24,583 nucleotides of DNA from a virus. The stretch covers positions 1-24,583 of IMG/VR virus record IMGVR_UViG_3300010354_000619; one strand, 5' to 3'. Under the pieces are notes generated by a model. It saw nothing but the letters and a program-made list of their open reading frames with translations. It was not told the origin of the DNA and did not search any database. The translations under genes were made by a program, and so were the position numbers. Below, piece after piece: positions 5,839 through 12,340 of the stretch (positions are counted from its first letter, which is position 1; each line of letters opens with the position of its first letter).

Positions 5839-6549
5839 TTATCCTAACTGAAACTTATAACTTCCGACCTGAAGGTTACCTGTTATCTTTGTATAACCTG
5901 AGACGTTTCCACCTAATAGAGTGGGAACACCTGCTGTAGGACCTGTAGGCCAACCTGCATGATATATTTCATTTAATACAGTTACTATTGCATTACCGTT
6001 ATTTACTATAGTATAGTTGTTTGCCGATCTTCTATAGTTTTTATAGTAAGGTCCACCTGTTTGACCTATTATGAAATAGCGATTTGCAGGTATAATAACT
6101 TGAGTTATAACATTGGCTTCTGATAATACATTTCCTACATAACCACCTTGTCCAAGGCCAACGCCACCTAATGCAGTCACCTTAACGTCTACGTTTGAAT
6201 TAAAATTGGATTTAGTATTATTTGATGACGATACCGCAAGCGAATATTGCCAAGAGTTGTTACCATTTTGTCTTACCATCGTACCAATACGATAAGGTGC
6301 CGCAGGCAATCTAACCTGTTGATGTGCATAGAAAATATACCAGACCATATTGTTAGTATCATTCTGATAATCATTGCCTTGTACTGTGGGTATGCCCAAG
6401 CCGGTGTGCATATAGGTATTAGAAGTCCATTCCTGTGTTACACCCAATGGTAGGGCAGGGTCCCCGCTGACATAACCAGTTGACGGGGTAGGTGATTCAA
6501 ACCTAATACTTCCTCCGGAGATTGTTATTGTACCGCCTGATATTTGCAT
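5839..6549 (-). CDS. Probable tail/fibre-associated virion protein
   Basis: A 236-residue protein beginning MQISGGTITISGGSIRF, a Gly/Ser/Thr-rich beta pattern common at the N-terminus of phage fibre-like and particle-decorating proteins. The rest is rich in Asn, Gly, Tyr and Val (ALGGVGLGQGGYVGNVLSEANVI; NGNAIVTVLNEIYHAGW), consistent with an all-beta virion or host-interaction protein. No signal peptide or membrane helix. It starts one base after the GIY-YIG-like gene and shares its late promoter. I do not recognise a specific family; the assignment rests on composition and on its late, terminator-bounded position. Confidence 0.55.
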   Translation of the reverse strand: MQISGGTITISGGSIRFESPTPSTGYVSGDPALPLGVTQEWTSNTYMHTGLGIPTVQGNDYQNDTNNMVWYIFYAHQQVRLPAAPYRIGTMVRQNGNNSWQYSLAVSSSNNTKSNFNSNVDVKVTALGGVGLGQGGYVGNVLSEANVITQVIIPANRYFIIGQTGGPYYKNYRRSANNYTIVNNGNAIVTVLNEIYHAGWPTGPTAGVPTLLGGNVSGYTKITGNLQVGSYKFQLG

Positions 6550-6550
6550 T

Positions 6551-6943
6551 TTACTTCTTTATATGTGTTCTATGTACTCTACATTGAATCTGGCTATTAT
6601 AGTAATCTCTTGTTTCTAAGACACATCTTAACATTTGTTCTTTAGCTTCAAGATAATTGCACATGCCTTTGTTCTCGCATATATGCAATATCTCTCTTGT
6701 GAAATTATCTTCGCCTAAATTCTTTACATCTTCCTTTAACTCATCAGAAGACGACCAGTATGTTCTCCAGTCAGATTCTACTTTTAATCTTTTCTTCTTA
6801 CCCTTTAATACTTTAGTTTTTCTGAACCAAAAAAGTTTCTTGCCTATGTACTTGCGCCCGGTAATATTATTTGTAATCAAATAAACATAACCATATGCCT
6901 TCTCAGGGACTTCTAACAAGGGAGAATTATTATATAACCACAT
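6551..6943 (-). CDS. GIY-YIG-like nuclease domain protein
   Basis: A 130-residue protein starting MWLYNNSPLLEVPEKAYGYVYLITNNITGRKYIGKK. The YVYLI...RKYIGKK segment (about 18-36) is the degenerate GIY-YIG signature, with a later EAKEQML helix (Glu about 99) and YYNSQ (Asn about 116) at the positions of the family's metal-binding Glu and Asn. The basic KVLKGKKKRLKVESDW insert is typical of a conserved T4-like marine phage version. GIY-YIG domains cut DNA, as homing or repair endonucleases. It could be a free-standing homing endonuclease, but wide conservation and a late promoter (6965-6973) suggest a housekeeping role such as DNA processing. Confidence 0.7.
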   Translation of the reverse strand: MWLYNNSPLLEVPEKAYGYVYLITNNITGRKYIGKKLFWFRKTKVLKGKKKRLKVESDWRTYWSSSDELKEDVKNLGEDNFTREILHICENKGMCNYLEAKEQMLRCVLETRDYYNSQIQCRVHRTHIKK

Positions 6944-6964
6944 CTAAATACCGTTTAAAAACAG

Positions 6965-6973
6965 TATTTATTA
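6965..6973 (-). promoter_or_regulatory. T4-like late promoter box TAATAAATA
   Basis: Minus-strand CTAATAAATA overlaps the stop codon of the preceding gene and lies about 20 bases before the ATG at 6943. An identical CTAATAAATA occurs before the tail-fibre gene at 23981, which supports its being this phage's version of the T4 late box. Confidence 0.55.
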
Positions 6974-7336
6974 GTCTACTACCTGCCAAATATCTCCGCC
7001 CTCTACAAATCTATCATGATCGTCTGTGGGTGGTACAAGAAAATAATCGTCGGGGTTTGTCATAACCTCTTCAAGTCTTTCTGTTGCTACACCGCTACCC
7101 ATTCTGCCTGTCTTGTGTAGCATCAGCGTTTGTATAGACTTTTTATATCGATGGCCTTCTGATTCTTCGCTGGCCATGTATTCTTTCTGCTTCTGAGAGA
7201 ATACTTGTTTTTGCTCTGCATTCCATTGTCTAGAATTGGCACACGCCCGGCAACAATATGTGCCAGGCTTTGTGTGCTCAGTACCACATTTAGGACAAGT
7301 CTTCGTCTTCGTATTCGTCGTCTTCGTATTGTTCAT
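6971..7336 (-). CDS. Zinc-ribbon protein, HNH/NUMOD-associated type
   Basis: A 121-residue protein starting MNNTKTTNTKTKTCPKCGTEH. The N-terminal CPKC...YCCRACANSR (about 14-33) is a four-Cys zinc ribbon like those preceding HNH or homing-endonuclease modules in phages, followed by a basic helix (QKQKEYMASEE...HRYKKS). The C-terminal half (about 73-121, ending DIWQVVD) has the PDDYFLVPPTDD block of an unknown phage family. No HNH catalytic motif is visible. The ATG at 7334-7336 lies inside the upstream gene (47-base overlap). An in-frame start nine codons earlier is possible. Confidence 0.65.
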   Translation of the reverse strand: MNNTKTTNTKTKTCPKCGTEHTKPGTYCCRACANSRQWNAEQKQVFSQKQKEYMASEESEGHRYKKSIQTLMLHKTGRMGSGVATERLEEVMTNPDDYFLVPPTDDHDRFVEGGDIWQVVD

Positions 7337-7466
7337 CCTGCTGATCCTCGTCCATCGTTGCACCGCAGAATGGGCAGTGTTCTACCTTATAATACTTTTC
7401 ATCTAAATCATGATTTATCTTGAAGACGGCATCACACTCGACGCATTCGTGATGTTTCCTTGCCAT
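7290..7466 (-). CDS. Small zinc-ribbon protein with acidic tail (58 aa)
   Basis: The ORF starts MARKHHECVECDAVFKINHD, contains a second CPFCG pair (31-35) and ends in an acidic tail (DEDQQDEQYEDDEYEDEDLS). CVEC and CPFC form a classic two-knuckle zinc ribbon, and the pattern matches short zinc-ribbon proteins of marine T4-like phages. The ATG at 7464-7466 has a strong SD (GAGGGGG). It overlaps the cytidylyltransferase upstream by 52 bases and the next zinc-ribbon gene by 47 bases, each in a different frame. Probably DNA-, RNA- or protein-binding; the role is unknown. Confidence 0.65.
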   Translation of the reverse strand: MARKHHECVECDAVFKINHDLDEKYYKVEHCPFCGATMDEDQQDEQYEDDEYEDEDLS

Positions 7467-7906
7467 GCGCTACCCCCTCTTTTCTTATACTCTGCATCAA
7501 ATACTCTTTGTCGCAAATCCGATGAACTAAAGTAATGATCTCTCTTATTATAATAAATTTCTATTCCACGCTTTTCGCAAATAGTTTTGCCTGTAAATTC
7601 TGTATCCTTGTATTCTTCACCTAGAATACGAATATCAATAGGCAATGCCATAAAGATATCTTCTAGCTCTTTTTCTGTAGAATATACAATGATTTCATCT
7701 ACATGCTTACATGCTGATACCTGTATCTGTCTTTCGATAATAGACTGTACCGGTTTATTCTTACTTGCTCTATCCAATGTAGGATCTACTTGAATTGCAG
7801 CAATTAGATAATCGCATTGTCTTTTTGCTTCTTCAAGCATAATAACATGGCCAGCATGGAATAAATCGAATGTAGAACAAGTTATTCCTATTCGTTTGTT
7901 ACTCAT
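7415..7906 (-). CDS. Nucleotidyltransferase (glycerol-3-phosphate cytidylyltransferase-like)
   Basis: A 163-residue protein with the family's hallmark HxGH motif in GITCSTFDLFHAGHVIMLEEAK (about 7-28), RILGEEYKDTEFTG in the middle and SSSDLRQRV (about 127-135), the counterpart of the ISTT/SSS-x3-R nucleotide-binding motif. TagD/RfaE-type enzymes transfer CMP or AMP to a phosphorylated alcohol or sugar, releasing pyrophosphate. In phages this may serve lipid, cell-surface or nucleotide modification; the acceptor is not evident. The last 25 or so residues beyond the fold overlap the zinc-ribbon gene and look like a late extension. ATGA-coupled to dCMP deaminase. Confidence 0.85.
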   Translation of the reverse strand: MSNKRIGITCSTFDLFHAGHVIMLEEAKRQCDYLIAAIQVDPTLDRASKNKPVQSIIERQIQVSACKHVDEIIVYSTEKELEDIFMALPIDIRILGEEYKDTEFTGKTICEKRGIEIYYNKRDHYFSSSDLRQRVFDAEYKKRGGSAWQGNITNASSVMPSSR

Positions 7907-8358
7907 ATTTTCTCCACTTCAATGTTACACTTATTTAAAAATTGTATACCTTCTTCGCTTCTATATGTATTTCTATAGAATACTTTTTTAATACCCGCAG
8001 TATATATAAGCTTTGCACAATTAAAACAGGGAGCGTGAGTAATATACATTACTGCGCCTTCTCCTGATTCACTTGATCTTGCTAGCTTGGCAATTGCATT
8101 GGCTTCTGCGTGTATAACTTCAGGTTTAGTTTCCAATACTAAATCTACGTAGGCTTGCCCATCGGGGCTATCGCTTACTTTCTTTAGTATAGGTGTCTCA
8201 CAAATATTATCCCAGCCTGCAGGTGTACCGTTATAACCTATTGATACTACTCTATTGTCTTTAGTTACAATTGATCCTACTTTTAATCTTTGAGCATATG
8301 ATAAATCTGCATATGCTTCGGCTGCTTTCATATGTGCATAATCAATTCGGTTGGGCAT
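7903..8358 (-). CDS. dCMP deaminase
   Basis: A 151-residue zinc-dependent deaminase of the cytidine/deoxycytidylate family. HAEANAI (83-89) supplies the zinc-binding His83 and proton-shuttling Glu85; PCFNCAK (110-116) supplies the two zinc-binding Cys (111 and 114). The GYNGTPAGWDN block (41-51) is typical of deoxycytidylate deaminases. It converts dCMP to dUMP, the substrate of the ThyX encoded at 14898-15572. The SD is GAAGGA and the gene overlaps the upstream zinc-ribbon gene by 17 bases. Length is normal for phage members. Confidence 0.9.
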   Translation of the reverse strand: MPNRIDYAHMKAAEAYADLSYAQRLKVGSIVTKDNRVVSIGYNGTPAGWDNICETPILKKVSDSPDGQAYVDLVLETKPEVIHAEANAIAKLARSSESGEGAVMYITHAPCFNCAKLIYTAGIKKVFYRNTYRSEEGIQFLNKCNIEVEKI

Positions 8359-8542
8359 CCCACTTTCCTTCAGGACATCTTGTACTTTTTAGTTGCGTTT
8401 TTGCCCATATAGAGCAACCACAACTTTCACAGAATTTGGCACCTACAAAAGTTTTAAGATGTTCGCAACTATTGCAAATGTCACGACGTTCTTTAATAAA
8501 TTGTTCAACTATTATAGGTTTACCAAATATATTTGTGTTCAT
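8342..8542 (-). CDS. Small Cys-rich zinc-binding phage protein
   Basis: A 66-residue protein with the ordered cysteines CNSCEHLKTFVGAKFCESCGC...STRCPEGKW, a pattern (CxxCxxL...CxxCGCxxxxKxxL...CPxGKW) found in many phage genomes as a small zinc-binding domain (resembling DUF6171). It is coupled by ATGA to NrdB upstream. Function unknown; sitting between two dNTP-synthesis enzymes does not by itself indicate a role there. Confidence 0.75.
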   Translation of the reverse strand: MNTNIFGKPIIVEQFIKERRDICNSCEHLKTFVGAKFCESCGCSIWAKTQLKSTRCPEGKWDAQPN

Positions 8543-9528
8543 GCAGCCTTACCCCAAACATCATGCCAATCACCAGATAATGCACCTTTAGCATAATCCG
8601 TTGCTCTATTCTCAAAGAAGTTAGTATGTGTAGGCGCATTAATCATTTCTTCAACCCAGGGCAAAGGATTCTTTTTACGCTTAAAGATACCTTTAAGACC
8701 AAGACTAATTAAACGTCTATCAGCAATATAACGAATATACTCTTTGACTTCTTGTTCAGTTAAACCCTGGATAGCGCCAGTTTTGAAAGATAGTTCAATA
8801 AACTTATCTTCCAGATCAACCATTTTCTCCGCAATCGTGTAGATCTTCCCTTTAAGCTCATCATTCCATATCTCCTTATTTTCTTCGATATAAGTACGGA
8901 ATAATTTAATCATTGCCTCGGCGTGTTGTGTCTCATCTACAATAGACCAGGTAACAATTTGTCCCATACCTTTCATCTTGCCATGACGAGGAAAATTCAA
9001 TAGCATAATAAAAGATGAGAACAATTGCATGCCCTCGGTAAATGCTGAGAATACAGCAATGTGCGTAGCCGTAGATTCTATAGTACCATTCTTAGCAGAA
9101 AGATCTAGTACATAATCATGCTTATCCTTCATTTCTTGATATTCAAGAAATTGATTGTACATTGTCTCAGGTAAACCTAGTGTTTCAATTAGATGAGAAT
9201 ATGCTGCAATATGAAGAGCTTCTCTTGCAGCGAAACCTGCTAGCATCATGCGCACTTCAGGTTGAGGAAAATATGGAAGATAATTCTTAACATATCCTCC
9301 TGCTACATCAATGTCTCCTTGTGTGAAGAAACGAAAGATGTGAGTTAAGAATTGTTTTTCTTCACTGGTTAATTTCTTTTTCCAATCTTTTACATCTTCA
9401 AGCATTGGTACTTCAGTATGTAACCAATGAGATTGTTCATGCTTTAACCATGCGTCATATGCCCAAGGGTAATTAAAAGGTTTGAAAGAATTACGTTCAT
9501 CAGTTAAACGAGATTTCTTACTTACCAT
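8539..9528 (-). CDS. nrdB: Ribonucleotide reductase class I, small (radical) subunit
   Basis: A 329-residue protein of the NrdB ferritin-like fold. The metal ligands are in place: Asp72, Glu103 and His106 (EALH), Glu165 (FTEGMQ), Glu199 and His202 (DETQH). Tyr110, four residues after His106, matches the radical tyrosine of classical class Ia enzymes. It generates the radical needed by NrdA (12341-14158) to reduce ribonucleotides. SD is GAGGAG. The thioredoxin gene upstream overlaps by 11 bases, a functional pairing since thioredoxin supplies the electrons. The two reductase subunits are separated by six genes, including isocitrate lyase and the desaturase. Confidence 0.95.
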   Translation of the reverse strand: MVSKKSRLTDERNSFKPFNYPWAYDAWLKHEQSHWLHTEVPMLEDVKDWKKKLTSEEKQFLTHIFRFFTQGDIDVAGGYVKNYLPYFPQPEVRMMLAGFAAREALHIAAYSHLIETLGLPETMYNQFLEYQEMKDKHDYVLDLSAKNGTIESTATHIAVFSAFTEGMQLFSSFIMLLNFPRHGKMKGMGQIVTWSIVDETQHAEAMIKLFRTYIEENKEIWNDELKGKIYTIAEKMVDLEDKFIELSFKTGAIQGLTEQEVKEYIRYIADRRLISLGLKGIFKRKKNPLPWVEEMINAPTHTNFFENRATDYAKGALSGDWHDVWGKAA

Positions 9529-9766
9529 TTAGCCACTCCTCTACTAGATTTTTAGCCTTAACGCCTACCATTGTACTTACGACTTTTTCTCCGTCTAATT
9601 TTACTAATGTAGGTACACCCCTAATACTATATTTTTTTGCTAGTTCTTGATCTTCATCAACATCAATAACTTTAATAGGTATATCGGTTTTAATCTCTTC
9701 TAAGATACTAGCTAATGCTTTACATGGCTGGCACCATGATGCAGTAAATCTTAATACCTGAGTCAT
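9518..9766 (-). CDS. Thioredoxin
   Basis: An 82-residue thioredoxin-fold protein. The redox site is WCQPC (11-15), preceded by the strand VLRFTAS; GVPTL (about 50-54) supplies the cis-proline. It is shorter than the usual ~105 residues because the first strand and helix are missing, as in other phage thioredoxin/glutaredoxin-like proteins. It probably re-reduces the active-site disulphide and CxxC tail of the phage NrdA. It starts on the TAATG overlap with the histone-like gene and overlaps nrdB by 11 bases. Confidence 0.9.
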   Translation of the reverse strand: MTQVLRFTASWCQPCKALASILEEIKTDIPIKVIDVDEDQELAKKYSIRGVPTLVKLDGEKVVSTMVGVKAKNLVEEWLNGK

Positions 9767-9957
9767 TACTTTTCCTCTTTCTTTGAATTTTTAATTTCTG
9801 TTACGTCGTTACGAGTCTCTTTACATAGCTTAGCCAATTCTTGACAATGCTTGCGAACTCGTGTACCTGCGGAAGCTACGCCTTTATCATAAAATTTATC
9901 AAAGTCTACTTTCATTGATTCAACTAGAGCTACGAATTCAGTGTGTTTGTTTGCCAT
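9766..9957 (-). CDS. Histone H1-like (Hc1 family) nucleoid protein
   Basis: A 63-residue helical, Lys-rich protein. FVALVESMKVDFDKFYDKG, followed by AGTRVRKHCQELAKLCKETR, closely follows the bacterial histone H1-like Hc1 pattern (LVxSMxxDFxKFYEKGxxAAGTRVRKxxQELKxLxxEIR) known from chlamydiae, Bacteroidetes and other bacteria. Hc1 proteins bind and compact DNA. The long Lys/Ala tail of chlamydial HctA is missing; only a short NSKKEEK end remains. SD is AAGGA. A phage copy could compact phage DNA, displace host nucleoid proteins or affect transcription; these are inferences. Confidence 0.7.
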   Translation of the reverse strand: MANKHTEFVALVESMKVDFDKFYDKGVASAGTRVRKHCQELAKLCKETRNDVTEIKNSKKEEK

Positions 9958-9966
9958 TTTAATTCC

Positions 9967-10254
9967 TTAATTTTGATTACATGTTCTGGTATATGTTATA
10001 GTACCATCGGGATTACGAATTTCTGTCCATGGGCTACATACTTGCCCTTGAGGTACTGGAACAGCAGGTACCTGTTGAATAATTACTGGTTGTTGGTTGC
10101 GAGATATTCCATAACCAACTACACCTCCAATAATCAAAGGCGCCACCCAATTATAATTTCCTCCACCGTGTCTCCAATGCCCATGGTGATGATAATGCTG
10201 GGCAAAAGACGGCAAAGCAATTAATAATGCAATTGCTACTAATAACTTTTTCAT
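9967..10254 (-). CDS. Secreted His-rich protein with glycine-zipper segment
   Basis: A 95-residue protein with a clear signal peptide (1-18, MKKLLVAIALLIALPSFA, cleavage before Gln19). The mature part starts with a His-rich run (HYHHHGHWRHGG), then a glycine-zipper-like hydrophobic segment (WVAPLIIGGVVGYGIS), a Pro/Val/Gln-rich linker and a C-terminal CSPWTEIRNPDGTITYTRTC domain with two Cys able to form a disulphide. It should be periplasmic or outer-membrane associated. I recognise similar proteins in marine T4-like phages, of unknown function; metal binding or superinfection exclusion are possible. TAATG overlap with the Cys-rich gene upstream. Confidence 0.7.
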   Translation of the reverse strand: MKKLLVAIALLIALPSFAQHYHHHGHWRHGGGNYNWVAPLIIGGVVGYGISRNQQPVIIQQVPAVPVPQGQVCSPWTEIRNPDGTITYTRTCNQN

Positions 10255-10424
10255 TAGTTGCTACTCCTCTCCACATTCTTTTCTCTGTCATCTTTTTCAA
10301 GACATTCGGGGCACATACATTGCGGACAATTACAATTTTCTGTAGGGCAAGCTCCACCACAATGTGGAAAGCAATTACATTTACAACGCAATCGTTGATA
10401 TCTTTCGTGCAGGAATAATTCCAT
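10254..10424 (-). CDS. Cysteine-rich mini-protein (56 aa), probable metal binder
   Basis: The ORF starts MELFLHERYQRLRCKCNCFP and ends in a charged tail (EKDDREKNVERSSN). Ten Cys fall within residues 14-41 (CKCNC, HCGGAC, NCNCPQCMCPEC), many as CxC or CxxC pairs, plus one His, as in metallothionein-like or multi-zinc proteins. A strong SD (AAGGAG, five bases from the ATG) and the TAATG junction with the next gene support translation. No signal peptide, so it should be cytoplasmic. No family recognised. Confidence 0.6.
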   Translation of the reverse strand: MELFLHERYQRLRCKCNCFPHCGGACPTENCNCPQCMCPECLEKDDREKNVERSSN

Positions 10425-10425
10425 A

Positions 10426-11130
10426 TTAACTCCTTATTTTGAGTAGTCCTAAAAAGCTAAAGATTCTTATCCAAAACCACCCAATATCAAACTCCCACCA
10501 CTTATGACTCAGCTTTGGATTTGCTGGTTCCAAATGATGATTATTATGTAGCTCTTCACCGCCAATTATAACACCGATAGGCGAAATATTCCTACTGAAA
10601 TCTTTAGTTTTACCGTTTCTATATCCTAAATAATGTCCAATACCGTTAATTACTCCAGCTGCCCAAAACGGTATCCATATCATTTGTATTCCCCATATTA
10701 TGGCGCCAACCCAACCGAATAACCAGCAGTTGAGCAAAAGGAGAATGCCAATGCCAAGTCTGGAGTGAGCACTGTATATGTTTCGCTCCAACCAATCATC
10801 AGGAGTACCACTGCCATATAGATCAACCATGTCTTTATCTTTTGATGCTTCATGGTACAATGCTGCCCCTTTGGTTAAAACAGTCCATATGCCAAATACA
10901 TAAGGACTATGAGGATCTCCTGGTTCATCACTATATCTATGATGTTTACGATGTATAGCCACCCATTGCTTTGTTACCATACCCGTAGTAAGCCACAACC
11001 AAAAACGCATAAAGTGACTTAAAATAGGACTAAAGGTTATTCCCTTATGAGCTTGACCTCTATGCAGGAATACCGTAACACATACAATAGTAATATGTGT
11101 TACGATTAAAGTGTAAATTAATTCTAACAT
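10426..11130 (-). CDS. Acyl-lipid/acyl-CoA fatty acid desaturase
   Basis: A 234-residue integral membrane di-iron desaturase. The three histidine boxes are present: HRGQAH (23-28), HRKHH (60-64) and HNNHH (195-199), plus NGIGH (162-166), the extra Asn/His ligand site of delta-9 desaturases. Hydrophobic helices flank the boxes (about 5-22, 40-56, 124-165). It inserts a double bond into fatty acyl chains using O2 and an electron donor from the host. It is shorter than typical bacterial versions (about 300) but all catalytic elements are kept. TAATG-coupled to isocitrate lyase. Confidence 0.9.
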   Translation of the reverse strand: MLELIYTLIVTHITIVCVTVFLHRGQAHKGITFSPILSHFMRFWLWLTTGMVTKQWVAIHRKHHRYSDEPGDPHSPYVFGIWTVLTKGAALYHEASKDKDMVDLYGSGTPDDWLERNIYSAHSRLGIGILLLLNCWLFGWVGAIIWGIQMIWIPFWAAGVINGIGHYLGYRNGKTKDFSRNISPIGVIIGGEELHNNHHLEPANPKLSHKWWEFDIGWFWIRIFSFLGLLKIRS

Positions 11131-12338
11131 TAATGGAATTGGTCTGCTTCCGTAGAAGTCTTATTTGCTACGGTAGATGTAGCACCAACTGCCTCACTAA
11201 TTAGATCAAAATATCCTACACCCACTTCACGCTGATGCTTAACGGTTGTAAAGCCTCTGTCTTGTGCATCAAATTCTCGTTGCTGCATCTCTGCATAACC
11301 TGCCATGCCTCTAGCTTTATATGCTTCTGCTAGTTCAAATGTAGCTAGGTTAACGCTATGGAAACCTGCTAATGTAATGAACTGGAATTTATATCCTAAA
11401 GCACCAAGTTCTCTTTGGAAGGTTTCGCATTCTCCCTCTGACAAGAATTTACGCCAGTTAAAGCTGGGACTACAATTATATGCAAGCATCTGGTTTGGAA
11501 ACTCTGCGTGGATTGCATCTGCAAACTTTTTTGCTTGTGCAATATCTGGTGTAGAAGTCTCAAACCAAAGTAAGTCTGCATAAGGAGCATAAGCGAGACC
11601 CCTAGCGATACAAGCGTCAATACCATTCTTAAATTTATAGAAGCCTTCTTCAGTGCGCTCATTTATAATGAACTCCTTATCTAATGGGTCATGATCGCTT
11701 GTAATTAATGTCGCAGACTCTGCATCTGTTCTTGCCATGATAACTGTACCTACATCTGCCACATCTGCCGCCAGGCGTGCAGCATTTAATGTACGAATCA
11801 TTTGCGATGTAGGCACAAGTACTTTGCCACCAAGGTGTCCGCATTTCTTTTCTGATGCTAATTGATCTTCAAAATGTACGCCCGCAGCACCAGCTTCAAT
11901 CATTGCAGACATTAATTCATATGCATTTAATGCCCCACCAAAGCCTGCTTCTGCATCAGCAATGATTGGTAGGAAATAATCAATTTCAGTTTTACCTTCA
12001 CTATAATCTATTTGATCTGCTCGTCTAAAGGCATTATTAATACCTTTAACTACACGGGGAACAGAATCAACAGGATATAATGATTGATCTGGGTATGTTT
12101 GATTAGATGTATTATTAGCTGCTGCTACTTGCCAGCCTGACAAGTAAATAGCTTTTAATCCTGCCTTAGCATGTTGTACTGCCATTTGACCGTTGTATGC
12201 ACCTAAGGTATTAATATAAGGTTCGCTTGCAAGTAGGTAGCGTAGTTTCTCTGCACCTCGTCTTGCTAATGTATGTTCAATCCAAACTGAGCCTCGTAGT
12301 TTCTCAACTATTAATGGGGAGTAATTTCTCTTTTTCAT
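11130..12338 (-). CDS. aceA: Isocitrate lyase
   Basis: A 402-residue, apparently full-length enzyme that cleaves isocitrate to succinate and glyoxylate (glyoxylate shunt). The signature [14 protein letters not shown] begins at about residue 164, with the catalytic Cys at 166. [33 protein letters not shown] (metal/substrate Asp), [40 protein letters not shown] and [12 protein letters not shown] follow the E. coli AceA order closely. The first 20-25 residues of AceA are missing; the C-terminus (TSTEADQF) is kept. The ATG at 12336-12338, with GAAGGA before it, is preferred over one eight codons earlier inside nrdA. No malate synthase gene is in the window. Confidence 0.95.
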   Translation of the reverse strand: MKKRNYSPLIVEKLRGSVWIEHTLARRGAEKLRYLLASEPYINTLGAYNGQMAVQHAKAGLKAIYLSGWQVAAANNTSNQTYPDQSLYPVDSVPRVVKGINNAFRRADQIDYSEGKTEIDYFLPIIADAEAGFGGALNAYELMSAMIEAGAAGVHFEDQLASEKKCGHLGGKVLVPTSQMIRTLNAARLAADVADVGTVIMARTDAESATLITSDHDPLDKEFIINERTEEGFYKFKNGIDACIARGLAYAPYADLLWFETSTPDIAQAKKFADAIHAEFPNQMLAYNCSPSFNWRKFLSEGECETFQRELGALGYKFQFITLAGFHSVNLATFELAEAYKARGMAGYAEMQQREFDAQDRGFTTVKHQREVGVGYFDLISEAVGATSTVANKTSTEADQFH

Positions 12339-12340
12339 TT

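Noticed and set aside
6946-6969. Stem AAATACTG/CGGTATTT between the late box and the ATG at 6943
   Set aside because: It is AT-rich, contains wobble pairing, lacks a T-run and does not cover an SD; it may be a by-product of the late-box sequence.
10151-10360. A 69-codon minus-strand ORF overlapping the secreted His-rich protein and the Cys-rich gene
   Set aside because: The Cys-rich frame at 10254-10424 has the strong SD, a coupled stop and an ordered Cys pattern; this frame has none of these.
11305-11662. Alternative-frame ORFs on both strands over isocitrate lyase
   Set aside because: They lie wholly inside a strongly conserved enzyme gene and show no motif or SD.
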